Origin: Thioclava dalianensis
GTDB lineage: Bacteria; Pseudomonadota; Alphaproteobacteria; Rhodobacterales; Rhodobacteraceae
Assembly: GCF_000715505.1 (NCBI RefSeq)
Contig: NZ_JHEH01000004.1
Span: forward strand, 62,001-126,000
Direction of reading: 5' to 3'
Length of the DNA: 64,000 nt
This document shows positions 26,100-34,448 of this stretch, piece after piece. The notes below the pieces were generated by a model. It was not told the origin of the DNA. It searched no databases and saw nothing but the letters and a program-made list of their open reading frames with translations. Position numbers and translations under genes: made by a program. Within the stretch, counting starts at the first letter, position 1. Each line of letters begins with the position of its first letter.

Positions 26100-26599
26100 G
26101 GTGAATGTCGATGCCTGCATCGCGCAATGCCGTCACCTCGTGCTCGGATGCGTCTGTCACGAGATGGGTGATCGCTCGCGGCGCCAAGGTCTTGTGACGC
26201 GCACGCATTCCGATCTTGCTGCTGTCGGCTAGGACAGCGACCTCTTTTGCACACGGGGCCACCGCTCGTTTCACCGCGGATTCAAATAGGTCGTCAGCGC
26301 CGAAGCCGAAGGTGCCTTCAAGACCGCATGCCCCCAGAACGGCCCATGGTGCCAAGCTGTGCCTCCGTATCCCTCCCGACGCAGATGCCGCCGAGGGTGC
26401 TGACCTGTCCGCCGATCAACGTCACCTCGATCCCGTTCTCTTGGCAGGCCACCGCGATCCACGGCGAGGGCTGCGAGATCCGCTCTTTCATCGGAGCGGC
26501 GGGCATTGCCGGTTTGATCGCGCCACCGCGCCCGCGCCGCACCTTGATCTCCCTCAGACGAGCGTCGCGGGGGGAGGCGGCGGGTCGGGAGGGGGCCAA
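26092..26599 (-). pseudogene. DeoR-family regulator pseudogene
   Basis: The 3' part encodes the DeoR effector domain: ACGLEGTFGFGADDLFESAV, VAVLADSSKIGMRARH and ITHLVTDASEHE. The upstream part in another frame gives REIKVRRGRGGAIKP from the end of the HTH and the hinge, ERISQ, then PSPWIAVACQENGIEVTLIG. About 60-70 residues expected between ERISQ and the NSPWIAVA segment are missing, and a frameshift lies near 26,340. It overlaps the MFS pseudogene by a few bases, suggesting a former two-gene transport and regulation unit. Confidence 0.75.
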
Positions 26600-26656
26600 T
26601 GGGGCGACCCGCCGATCCCTTCAAATGGCAGCCTTGTCCCCATTTGGCAGGCCATG

Positions 26657-26684
26657 AAAAAGGCGCCCCGCGAGGCGCCTTTTT
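26657..26684. terminator. Bidirectional rho-independent terminator after yebC
   Basis: AAAAAGGCGCC and GGCGCCTTTTT form an 11-bp perfect stem with a CCGCGA loop, 21 bases past the yebC stop. A- and T-runs on both sides allow termination from either strand; it also marks the right edge of the decayed region. Confidence 0.88.
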
Positions 26685-26704
26685 GCATCATGTGTCGTTC
26701 TGGC

Positions 26705-27454
26705 TCACAGCTGGGCTGCGACATCCTCGGGGACGTCGAAATTGGCGGTAACGCTTTGCACGTCGTCGTCATCTTCCAGCGTGTCGATCAGCTTCATCAG
26801 CTTTTGCGCGGTTTCCAGATCCACCTCGGTGCGGTTCTGCGGCTTCCAGATCAGCTTGGCTTCCTTGGCCTCGCCAAGTTCAGCCTCGAGCGCTTCTGAG
26901 ACTTCCGAGAGGTTCTCCATCGGGCAGTAAATCCAGTGCCCGCCTTCTTCGCCCTCTTCGCTCTCGACATCTTCGGCGCCAGCCTCGATCGCGGCCATCA
27001 TCACCGTGTCGGCATCGCCCGCATCGGGGCCGTAAGAGATTTCGCCGACATGGTCGAACATGAAGCTCACCGAGCCGGTCGTGCCCAGATTGCCGCCGCA
27101 TTTGGTGAAGGTCGAACGCACGTTCGAGGCGGTCCGGTTGAGGTTGTCGGTCATCGCCTCGACGATCACCGCGATGCCGTTGGGGCCGTAGCCCTCGTAG
27201 CGGATCTCGGTGTAATCATCGCCATCGCCCGCCTGCGATTTCTTGATCGCGCGGTCGATCACGTCCTTGGGCATCGATTGGGCTTTGGCCGCTTTCACCG
27301 CCAGACGCAGGCGCGGGTTTTTCTCGGGGTCGGGATCACCCATCTTCGCGGCGACGGTAATTTCCTTCGCCAGCTTGGAAAACATCTTCGAGCGCGCCGC
27401 ATCCTGCTTGCCTTTGCGGTGCTGGATATTGGCCCATTTTGAGTGGCCTGCCAT
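26705..27454 (-). CDS. yebC: YebC/PmpR-family protein (TACO1 homologue)
   Basis: A 249-residue conserved cytoplasmic protein of the YebC family, reported both as a transcription factor and, more recently, as a ribosome-associated factor helping translation through difficult motifs. The signature N-terminus [19 protein letters not shown] and the segments [15 protein letters not shown] and [16 protein letters not shown] are intact. Length is normal. It is followed by a strong terminator. Confidence 0.93.
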   Translation of the reverse strand: MAGHSKWANIQHRKGKQDAARSKMFSKLAKEITVAAKMGDPDPEKNPRLRLAVKAAKAQSMPKDVIDRAIKKSQAGDGDDYTEIRYEGYGPNGIAVIVEAMTDNLNRTASNVRSTFTKCGGNLGTTGSVSFMFDHVGEISYGPDAGDADTVMMAAIEAGAEDVESEEGEEGGHWIYCPMENLSEVSEALEAELGEAKEAKLIWKPQNRTEVDLETAQKLMKLIDTLEDDDDVQSVTANFDVPEDVAAQL

Positions 27455-27530
27455 GAGGGTCTCCGTTGAGATTTTCGCGAATTTGGCCTGATATAGTGCG
27501 GATTACCCCCCGGGAGCAAGGAGGGAAGCG

Positions 27531-27899
27531 TCACGGCATGTTCAGGGTGCCCTCACCGTGATCGGTGGCGGGGATCGGCGGCGGGGTCTCGAAATGCCAT
27601 GTCATGCCGGAGGGCGCGCTGAGCGTGATCTTCGCATAGGGCTCGAAAATCTCGGAGAGCGCGCCAGCCCGGCCGATCACGCTGGGTTTGTAGTCGCGCA
27701 CCGTATAGGCCATCGGCCAGCGGCAGCCTTGCAACTTGCCCGAAGGGGCCTGCGCGATATCGGCGCGGCAGACCGTGCCATCGTTGAACGAGACCCGCAT
27801 ATCGGTGCGGTGGATCGTCACCTGATCGGGCCATGACGGCGCGCGCGCACCTGCCGCGCAGCCCGCCAGTACCAGCGGCAAGATCATCCAAAGACGCAT
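27531..27899 (-). CDS. Small lipoprotein (122 aa)
   Basis: The signal peptide MRLWMILPLVLAGC contains a lipobox (LAGC), so the mature protein is probably lipid-anchored at Cys14. The rest is a small beta-rich domain with two further Cys (GTVCRADI, LQGCRWPM) that could form a disulfide. AAAGGAGA precedes the ATG. It starts 12 bases after the SLC13 permease stop and may be in its operon. Function unknown. Confidence 0.75.
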   Translation of the reverse strand: MRLWMILPLVLAGCAAGARAPSWPDQVTIHRTDMRVSFNDGTVCRADIAQAPSGKLQGCRWPMAYTVRDYKPSVIGRAGALSEIFEPYAKITLSAPSGMTWHFETPPPIPATDHGEGTLNMP

Positions 27900-27911
27900 C
27901 GCTATTCTCCT

Positions 27912-29690
27912 TTAGAAGGGCCAGATCAGCGGGATCAGGAAACAGGCGGTCAGGCCCGTGACAATATCCATCGGTATCCCGAGGCGCAGGAAGTCGGTGA
28001 ACTTATAGCCGCCCGGCCCGTAGACCATCATATGGGTCTGATAGCCGATGGGCGTGGCAAAGGCCACCGAGGCCGAGAACATCACCGCCACCGCGAAGGG
28101 GCGGGGATCAAGGCCAAGGGCTAAGGCCAGCGACATCGCGATTGGCGTGAAAATCACAGCGACGGCGTTGTTGGACAAAAGCTCGGTCATCGCCAGCCCA
28201 AGGAAATAGACCACGATCAGCGCGACCTGTGGAGGCAATGTCTTGAGCCATGGCGCCACCGCATTCACGATCAGCTCCACCGCGCCTGACTTATCAAGCC
28301 CGACGCCCACCACCAGCATCGCGAAGATCAAGGCCAGCAGGCGACCCTCGATGAAGGTGAAGGCCTCGTCGGTATCGATGCAGCGCGACACAAGGATCGC
28401 GGCCACTGCCACCATTGCCAGCGCAAGGATCGGTGCCACGCCAAGCGCCGAGAGCACCACCACAGCCGCCAGCGCGCCCACTGCGAGGGGCAGATGCGAG
28501 CGGCGATAGGCGCGGGCCTGCGGCTTGGAGACATCGACCAGATCCATGTCAGAGGCCAGACGTGCGATATCTTCGGAGGCGCCTTCCAGCAGCAGCGTAT
28601 CGCCGACGACGACCACCAGATCGTCGAGCTGGCGACCGATATTCTGGTTGCGGCGGTGGGCGGCCAGAACATAGACGCCGTAGCGCCGGCGCAGGCGCAT
28701 GTCGCCCAAGCGCTGCCCGATCATCCGGCATCCGGGCGAGATCAGCACCTCGACGGTCTCGGTCTGCACCGAGGACAGCTTGTCGACCATCCGCAGATCG
28801 CGGTTCTTCTGCATGCCCAGCAGCTCTTCCATCTCCGAGCGCAGAACCACGCGGTCGCCCGCCTTCAGCTCGACCGAGCTCAGATCGCGCCGCAAGCTGG
28901 CATCGCCGCGCAGCACGTCGATCACCCGCACGCCCTCGCGCGAGAAGCTGTCAGCCTCCATCACGTTCTGGCCGATCAGCGCGCTTTCCTCGGGGATCGC
29001 GACTTCGGTGAAATATTTCATCTTCGGGCGATCGCCCAGCATGAAGGAGAGCGACTGGCGCTCGGGGATCAGGCGACGCGCAAACAGCGCCATGAAGATC
29101 GAGCCAATGGCGCAGATCGCAAGGCCCAGCGGTAAGATCTCAAAAATCGAGAACGGCTCCAGCCCGCGGCTGCGCACCACGCCATCGACCAGAATGTTGG
29201 TGGACGTCCCGATCAGCGAGAGCATCCCGCCCATCACGGTGAAATAGCTGAGCGGCATCAGGAAGCGCGAGGGCGAGATCTTGAGCTTGCGCGCAACCTG
29301 AATAAAGACCGGGATCATCACCGCGACCACGGGCGTGTTGTTCATGACACCGCTGGCAAACATGGTCAGCGCGAACATCAGCGCGACCGTCAGTTTCGGA
29401 TTCTGATCGATGCGCGATTCTGCATAGCGCGTCATCGCATCGAGCGCGCCGGTTCGCACCAGCGCCCCCATGATCAGGAACATGAAGGTGATGGTCCAAG
29501 GCGCGGGGTTGGACAGCACCGCGGCTGCGTTCTCATAGGGCGCGAGGTTGAAAACCAGCATCAGGGCCGCGCCCGCGATCGCAGTAACCTCGGGCGGCCA
29601 GCGCTCGCGCAGGAACATCGCGAACATACCCGCCACGATCAGCAGGGCGAGTACGGCATTGCCAGTTTGGGACAGGGGGAGGATGATCAT
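27912..29690 (-). CDS. SLC13/DASS-family permease with two TrkA-C domains
   Basis: The 592-residue inner-membrane carrier has two transmembrane halves separated by a soluble insert (residues about 205-385) with two RCK_C/TrkA-C domains (VRVIDVLRGDASLRRDLSSV and LGDMRLRRRYGVYVLAAHRR). The NTP motifs MNNTPVVAVMIPV and LLSNNAVAVIFTPIA mark the substrate site of the sodium/dicarboxylate/sulfate group. The substrate (sulfate, dicarboxylate or other anion) cannot be told from this reading. Confidence 0.85.
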   Translation of the reverse strand: MIILPLSQTGNAVLALLIVAGMFAMFLRERWPPEVTAIAGAALMLVFNLAPYENAAAVLSNPAPWTITFMFLIMGALVRTGALDAMTRYAESRIDQNPKLTVALMFALTMFASGVMNNTPVVAVMIPVFIQVARKLKISPSRFLMPLSYFTVMGGMLSLIGTSTNILVDGVVRSRGLEPFSIFEILPLGLAICAIGSIFMALFARRLIPERQSLSFMLGDRPKMKYFTEVAIPEESALIGQNVMEADSFSREGVRVIDVLRGDASLRRDLSSVELKAGDRVVLRSEMEELLGMQKNRDLRMVDKLSSVQTETVEVLISPGCRMIGQRLGDMRLRRRYGVYVLAAHRRNQNIGRQLDDLVVVVGDTLLLEGASEDIARLASDMDLVDVSKPQARAYRRSHLPLAVGALAAVVVLSALGVAPILALAMVAVAAILVSRCIDTDEAFTFIEGRLLALIFAMLVVGVGLDKSGAVELIVNAVAPWLKTLPPQVALIVVYFLGLAMTELLSNNAVAVIFTPIAMSLALALGLDPRPFAVAVMFSASVAFATPIGYQTHMMVYGPGGYKFTDFLRLGIPMDIVTGLTACFLIPLIWPF

Positions 29691-29805
29691 CTATCGGTCT
29701 CGCACAGGCACATCTCGCGCGATACTAGCGTTGCAAGGCCGCGCCGCAAGCACCAGATTTGGCAGCTTGCGGGGAATCGCTGCGAGATCCCGCGTCGGTA
29801 TGGGC

Positions 29806-30627
29806 TCACACGGTGCCCGGTCCGGCCTGCGCCAGCCGTCCACCGATGCGCACCGGTTCCGCGCGGGTGGCGCGCCCCGTCTTGTCATCGGTTTCGACAT
29901 AAAAGCCGCATAGGGTGGCCTCGCCGCGCGCGGGCTGGAAGCGCTCTTTGGGCATGCCGGTCACGAAACGGCGCATTGGCTCGGCCTTGGCCATACCGAT
30001 CACGCTGTCGTAATCGCCGCACATCCCGGCATCGCTCAGATAGGCCGTACCCTTGTCGAGAATCTGCGCATCGCCCGTGGGCACATGGGTATGGGTGCCG
30101 ACCACGACGCTTGCGCGCCCGTTGCACCAATGACCCATCGCCATCTTCTCGCTCGTGGCCTCGCAATGCATATCGACCAGCGTCGCCTGAACCGCGCCGC
30201 CCAACGGGTAGCGGTTGAGCGCCGCCTCGATGGTCGAGAAGGGATCGTCGAAGGCGCGTTTCATGAAGACATTGCCCAGCACCTGCGCCACCAGAACCTT
30301 GCGCCCGCGCGCATCCGAGAACACCCGCGCACCGCGTCCCGGCGCATCCTTGGCGTAGTTGAGCGGGCGGATGATCCGGGTCTCGCCGTCGATGAAACGC
30401 AGCATGTCCTTTTGATCGAAGGCGTGATCGCCCAGCGTCACGACATCGGCGCCCGCCTCAAGGATCAGCTTGGCATGTTCGCCCGTGAGCCCCATGCCGC
30501 CCGAGGCGTTCTCGCCATTGACCACGACGAAATCCAGCCGCCAATCGGCGCGAAGTTGCGGGAGCTTTTGCGTGATTGCGGCGCGCCCCGCGCGTCCCAT
30601 CACATCGCCCAAGAATAACAGTTTCAT
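29806..30627 (-). CDS. YmdB-like metallophosphoesterase (TIGR00282 family)
   Basis: The 273-residue protein matches the YmdB family of calcineurin-like phosphodiesterases, which hydrolyse cyclic nucleotides in Bacillus. Metal-binding motifs: FLGDVMGRAGR (Asp8), NGENASGGMG (about 38-47), LGDHAFDQKD, MHCEATSEK and the paired His in GTHTHVPTGD. The length is normal. A regulatory role in this organism is unknown. It stands alone between the SLC13 gene and argP. Confidence 0.85.
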   Translation of the reverse strand: MKLLFLGDVMGRAGRAAITQKLPQLRADWRLDFVVVNGENASGGMGLTGEHAKLILEAGADVVTLGDHAFDQKDMLRFIDGETRIIRPLNYAKDAPGRGARVFSDARGRKVLVAQVLGNVFMKRAFDDPFSTIEAALNRYPLGGAVQATLVDMHCEATSEKMAMGHWCNGRASVVVGTHTHVPTGDAQILDKGTAYLSDAGMCGDYDSVIGMAKAEPMRRFVTGMPKERFQPARGEATLCGFYVETDDKTGRATRAEPVRIGGRLAQAGPGTV

Positions 30628-30684
30628 GACGCAAATGCATAGGGGGCAGCGGGCGCAAGAGCAATGGGGGGCGCGCGCTTGGCG

Positions 30685-31539
30685 CTACAAAAGCACCTTC
30701 GCGGCCTCGGCGCGCAGGGCGCGGCCCAGCGGGGCCAGAGGCGCTTTGAGCCTGCGTAGGCTTTGCCAATGCAGCGGCACATCGAGCGGCGCGGGCCCCA
30801 TCGCGACAAGCCTGCCCTGCGCCAGCGCCTCGCGCACCAGTGCCTCGGGGTTCATCCCCCAGCCGAGCCCGTGCAGCGCTGCCTCCACAAACCCCTCGCT
30901 CGAGCCGATGCGATGGGCGGGCAGGCGCACCGGGCCGCCACAGATCATCGCCGCCCAATCTTCCTGCAGGCGATCCTTGGCGTTGAATTGCAGGCTCGGC
31001 GCGGTTTTCAGCGCGCCCGCGCGCAGCCCGTCGGGGAAATGCCGCGCCATGAAATCGGGGGCTGCCGTCGCAATGTAGCGCAGCCGCCCGAGGCTGATGC
31101 TGTCGCAGCCCGCGATGGGCCCGGGATCGGCGGTGATCGCCCCCACGACCTCGCCGCGCCGCAACCATTGATGCGCGTGATCCTGATCGTCGATCACCAG
31201 ATCGAAGAGCACACCCTCGACCTGTGCAAGCGCGGGGATCACCCAGGTCGCGAGGCTGTCCGCGCTCACTGCGATGCGCAGCACCGGCGGCAGATCACCG
31301 GGCGCAAGCTGTGCCTCCAGAAGGGCGACCTCGCGCTGATGGGTGATCAGCCGCATGCCCTCGGCCGTGGCGCGGCATGGCTGGCCCCGGATCACGAGAA
31401 TCGCACCCATCCGTTCTTCCAGCAGTTTCACGCGCAGCGAGATCGCGGGCGGGGTGAGCCCCAATCGCGCCGCCGCCCCCTCGAAAGAGCCGGTCTCGAT
31501 CACCGCAGCGAGGGCCGCGAGCTGTGCATAGTCCAACAT
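30685..31539 (-). CDS. argP: LysR-family regulator ArgP/LysG
   Basis: ArgP controls export of lysine/arginine according to intracellular basic amino acids. The 284-residue protein has the winged HTH (YAQLAALAAVIETGSFEGAA, residues about 4-23, then LGLTPPAISLRVKLLEERMG) and a C-terminal effector domain with GCDSISLGRLRYIATAAPDF. It diverges from a LysE-type exporter gene across 99 bases containing a 12-bp palindrome, the classic argP-argO/lysG-lysE arrangement. Confidence 0.9.
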   Translation of the reverse strand: MLDYAQLAALAAVIETGSFEGAAARLGLTPPAISLRVKLLEERMGAILVIRGQPCRATAEGMRLITHQREVALLEAQLAPGDLPPVLRIAVSADSLATWVIPALAQVEGVLFDLVIDDQDHAHQWLRRGEVVGAITADPGPIAGCDSISLGRLRYIATAAPDFMARHFPDGLRAGALKTAPSLQFNAKDRLQEDWAAMICGGPVRLPAHRIGSSEGFVEAALHGLGWGMNPEALVREALAQGRLVAMGPAPLDVPLHWQSLRRLKAPLAPLGRALRAEAAKVLL

Positions 31540-31561
31540 AAGAAAAACTTAATCTGGCTAA

Positions 31562-31573
31562 AGTTAATTAACT
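31562..31573. promoter_or_regulatory. 12-bp palindrome, candidate ArgP operator
   Basis: AGTTAATTAACT is a perfect palindrome in the argP-lysE intergenic region, 23 bases from the argP start, inside an AT-rich patch (from CTTAATCTGGC onward). Position and symmetry suit a LysR-type operator of the divergent pair. Confidence 0.45.
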
Positions 31574-31638
31574 GGAGCTTATCCGCGCGCAGCACCAGAA
31601 GATAGGCCCGAGAGATAGGGAAAGCATGAGGGGTGAGA

Positions 31639-32241
31639 ATGGCATTCTGGGCAGGCCTGAAGCTGGGGCTGGGGTTGATCGTGGCGATCGGGGCGCAAAA
31701 TGCCTTCGTGCTGCGGCAAGGGCTGCGGCGCGAGCATGTCTTCGCGGTGGCGCTTTTCTGTGCGCTCTCGGATGCGCTCTTGATCGCTCTCGGCGTGTCG
31801 GGCTTTGCTTTGGCGTCCGATGCCTGGCCGCTGCTGCCCGAGATCCTACGCTGGGGTGGGGTGGTCTTTCTCACCGTCTATGCGGGGCGCGCCGCCTATG
31901 CGGCCCTGCGCGGCGGCGCGCGGCTCGAGGCGGGAGAGGGCCGTACGCCGCGCCTGCGCACGGTGCTGCTGACGCTTGCGGCTTTCACATGGGCCAATCC
32001 GCATGTCTGGCTTGATACGGTGGTGCTGCTGGGCGCGGTCTCGGCGCAATTCGAAGGCGCGCAGGTGAACTTCGCCGCCGGTGCCATTCTCGCCTCATTT
32101 CTGTTTTTCTTCTCATTGGCTTACGGGGCGCGGCTTCTGGCCCCGATCTTTGCCAGTCCGGTCGCGTGGCGCGTGCTTGACGGGGTGATCGCTTTGCTGA
32201 TGGCCTCGCTGGCATGGCGGCTGGCCGTGGGTACGTTGTAA
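31639..32241 (+). CDS. LysE/ArgO-family amino-acid exporter
   Basis: The protein of about 200 residues has six predicted spans and the family N-terminus GLKLGLGLIVAIGAQNAFVL with GQNAF-type AQNAF. It exports basic amino acids when ArgP senses excess. ATG 31639 is chosen because GAGGGG lies about 6 bases before it; a GTG two codons earlier is possible. It diverges from argP. Confidence 0.88.
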   Translation: MAFWAGLKLGLGLIVAIGAQNAFVLRQGLRREHVFAVALFCALSDALLIALGVSGFALASDAWPLLPEILRWGGVVFLTVYAGRAAYAALRGGARLEAGEGRTPRLRTVLLTLAAFTWANPHVWLDTVVLLGAVSAQFEGAQVNFAAGAILASFLFFFSLAYGARLLAPIFASPVAWRVLDGVIALLMASLAWRLAVGTL

Positions 32242-32294
32242 CCGATACAGGCAAAGCACTTGCAGGGACGCGCAAAACCGCATCCAAGACAGGG

Positions 32295-33203
32295 ATGACC
32301 GATCGACCCGCCCCCAACCGCCCGCTTGTCGGCATCGCCTGGATGCTGGCCACGACGCTGTGCTTCGTGCTCGTCAATATCATCGTGCATTGGCTGGGCG
32401 CGCGGGTGCCTGCGGTGCAATCGGCCTTTGTGCGCTTTGTCTGGGGCACCCTGTTCTTCGCCCCCGCGCTGGTGCAGATCCTGCGCAGGTCCTACCCGCG
32501 CAAGGTCTGGGCGCTGTTCGGGCTGCGCGGCGTGCTGCATGCGATCGCGGTGGGGCTGTGGTTCTACGCGATGGCGCATATCCCGATCGCAGATGTGACC
32601 GCGATCAATTACCTCAACCCGATCGTGGTGACGGTGGGCGGCGCGGTCCTTCTGGGCGAGGGGCTCGCGTGGCGGCGGATCACGGCGGTGATCGTGGCGC
32701 TTCTGGGCGCGCTGATCATCCTGCGGCCCGGGCTGCGCGAAATCGAGCCGGGCCATCTGGCCCAGCTTGGCGCGGCGCTGTTTTTCGGCGCGACATATCT
32801 GGTGGCCAAGCGGCTGACCGATTTCGTGCCCGCAGGCACCGTGGTGGCGATGATGTCGCTGAGCGTGGCTCTGTGCCTCGCGCCGGTCGCGATTTGGAAC
32901 TGGCAGCCGATCACGCTGTCAGAGACGCTCTGGCTCGCGGCGGTCGCGGTGTTCGCCACGGGCGGCCATTACGCGATGACCCACGCCTTTGCAGCGGCCC
33001 CCGTCACGGTGACCCAGCCGGTCTTATTCTTGCAACTGGTCTGGGCCGCCATCGCGGGCTGGAGCCTCTTTGGCGAAGTGCCCGACCCGTTCACCATGCT
33101 GGGCGGTGGGATCATCATCGCCTGCGTGAGCTTCATGACCTGGCGCGAATCGCGCCTCAAAGGTGGTCCCGTCACGCCGCCTGCGCCCGCCACCAAGATC
33201 TGA
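32295..33203 (+). CDS. DMT-superfamily (EamA) transporter
   Basis: A 302-residue inner-membrane protein with ten predicted spans as two EamA repeats (residues about 12-140 and 155-290). Typical motifs: FVRFVWGTLFFAPALVQ, ADVTAINYLNPIVVTVGGAV at the end of the first repeat and TVTQPVLFLQLVWAAIAGW in the second. Members export amino acids, nucleotides or drugs; substrate unknown. It follows the LysE gene by 53 bases and ends at a large inverted repeat. Confidence 0.85.
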   Translation: MTDRPAPNRPLVGIAWMLATTLCFVLVNIIVHWLGARVPAVQSAFVRFVWGTLFFAPALVQILRRSYPRKVWALFGLRGVLHAIAVGLWFYAMAHIPIADVTAINYLNPIVVTVGGAVLLGEGLAWRRITAVIVALLGALIILRPGLREIEPGHLAQLGAALFFGATYLVAKRLTDFVPAGTVVAMMSLSVALCLAPVAIWNWQPITLSETLWLAAVAVFATGGHYAMTHAFAAAPVTVTQPVLFLQLVWAAIAGWSLFGEVPDPFTMLGGGIIIACVSFMTWRESRLKGGPVTPPAPATKI

Positions 33204-33238
33204 AAAAGGCGCGCCTGTTGCACCCGTCGGAGCCTCCG

Positions 33239-33304
33239 GCGGGGATATTTAAGATCAAGAGGAAGAGGGTACCCGTGCTTCCTCTTGATCTAAATATCCT
33301 CCGC
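33239..33304. repeat. Intergenic repeat copy 1, two half-units facing each other
   Basis: Left arm 33243-33265 (GGATATTTAAGATCAAGAGG...) and right arm 33278-33299 are reverse complements except for one bulged T. The 12-base centre includes the palindrome GGGTACCC. Each arm matches the conserved 3' part (GGGATATTT...CAAGAGGAAG) of the copy before betA. It lies between convergent genes, so the long hairpin probably terminates both transcripts. Confidence 0.85.
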
Positions 33305-33317
33305 GAAGCGTCTCTCC

Positions 33318-34448
33318 TTACTCTGAGGCTGCGCCGGTCTTGGGATCAAGCAGCGCGCTGATGACCCCTTCGCGGGTCACGATCCGCCCGTCATCGAGCG
33401 TGACCGCGGGGGCTTGGCGCAGCGCTTCCATCACCTCGCGCACGGGCGCGTCGCTGGCGACTTCCGGGCGGGGCGGGGGTAATGCTAGCGGCTGCGTGGG
33501 CTGGCGCCCCATAAGGCGACGGATCAGCGAGGGCGGAGCTTCTTCTTCGGCCAGTTTGGGTGCGGGCTCGGCCAGATCGGTGGCGGTCAGCACGCCCAGC
33601 GGGTTCATATGGGCCACGAAATCGGCCACATATTCATTGGCGGGGTTGGCTATGATGTCGCGCGCGGTGCCGCATTGCACGATCCGTCCGCCCTCCATCA
33701 GCGCGATCCGATTGCCGATCTTGAAGGCTTCATCGAGATCGTGGCTCACGAAAATGATCGTGCGCTTGAGGGTCGATTGCAGCTCAAGCAGCTCGTCTTG
33801 CAATTTCGAGCGGATCAGCGGGTCGAGCGCGGAGAAGGGCTCGTCCATCAACAGGATCGGCGCTTCGGTCGCAAAGGCGCGCGCCAGCCCCACGCGCTGT
33901 TGCATGCCGCCCGACAGCTCGGCCACGGCGCGGTCGGCCCATTGCGACAGCCCCACGAGTTGCAGCTGGGCGTCCACCCGCTCGCGGCGTTCGGCCTTGC
34001 TCATGCCGCCCAACTCAAGACCCAGCCCGACATTTTCGCGCACCGTGCGCCACGGCAGAAGGCCAAATTGCTGGAACACCATCGCGACCCGGCTGAGCCG
34101 CATCCGGCGCAGCGTGGCGGGGTCGGAATGGGTGAGGTCGATCATGCCTTGGCCGTCATGGACCTGCACGGAGCCGCGCGCCACCGGGTTGAGCCCGTTG
34201 ACCGCGCGCAGCAGCGTGGATTTGCCCGAGCCCGAGAGGCCCATCAGCACGAGGATCTCGCCCTCGGCGACATCGAGCGAGCAGTCATGCACGCCCAGCA
34301 CCTGTCCCGTGCGGTCTTGGATTTCGGGGCGCGAGAGGCCTTCATCCATCAGTGGCAACGCGGTTTGCGGATGTTCGCCAAAGACGATGGAGACATTGTC
34401 GAAGCGGACCGCGAGGCCCTTGGTTGTATCGGTTGCGGTCTCGTTCAT
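33318..34448 (-). CDS. choV: Choline/glycine-betaine ABC transporter ATPase
   Basis: The 376-residue ATPase energises import through ChoW. Walker A is GLSGSGKST (about residue 72), signature LSGGMQQRVGLARA, Walker B ILLMDEPFSALDP, and switch His in FVSHDLDEA. The ProV/OpuAA-type insert before Walker A and a degenerate CBS-like tail (VREVMEALRQAPAVTLDDGR) are present. Its start overlaps the choW stop by 4 bases, last in the choX-unknown-choW-choV operon. Confidence 0.9.
   Translation of the reverse strand: MNETATDTTKGLAVRFDNVSIVFGEHPQTALPLMDEGLSRPEIQDRTGQVLGVHDCSLDVAEGEILVLMGLSGSGKSTLLRAVNGLNPVARGSVQVHDGQGMIDLTHSDPATLRRMRLSRVAMVFQQFGLLPWRTVRENVGLGLELGGMSKAERRERVDAQLQLVGLSQWADRAVAELSGGMQQRVGLARAFATEAPILLMDEPFSALDPLIRSKLQDELLELQSTLKRTIIFVSHDLDEAFKIGNRIALMEGGRIVQCGTARDIIANPANEYVADFVAHMNPLGVLTATDLAEPAPKLAEEEAPPSLIRRLMGRQPTQPLALPPPRPEVASDAPVREVMEALRQAPAVTLDDGRIVTREGVISALLDPKTGAASE

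Noticed and set aside
14714-26700. An integrated element with att sites at tRNA-Thr
   Set aside because: I saw no repeat of the tRNA 3' end downstream and no integrase gene, so the region is called decaying or accessory, not a defined island.
33207-33216. AGGCGCGCCT palindrome after the DMT gene
   Set aside because: A 10-base palindrome in GC-rich DNA is expected by chance; the large repeat just downstream explains termination better.
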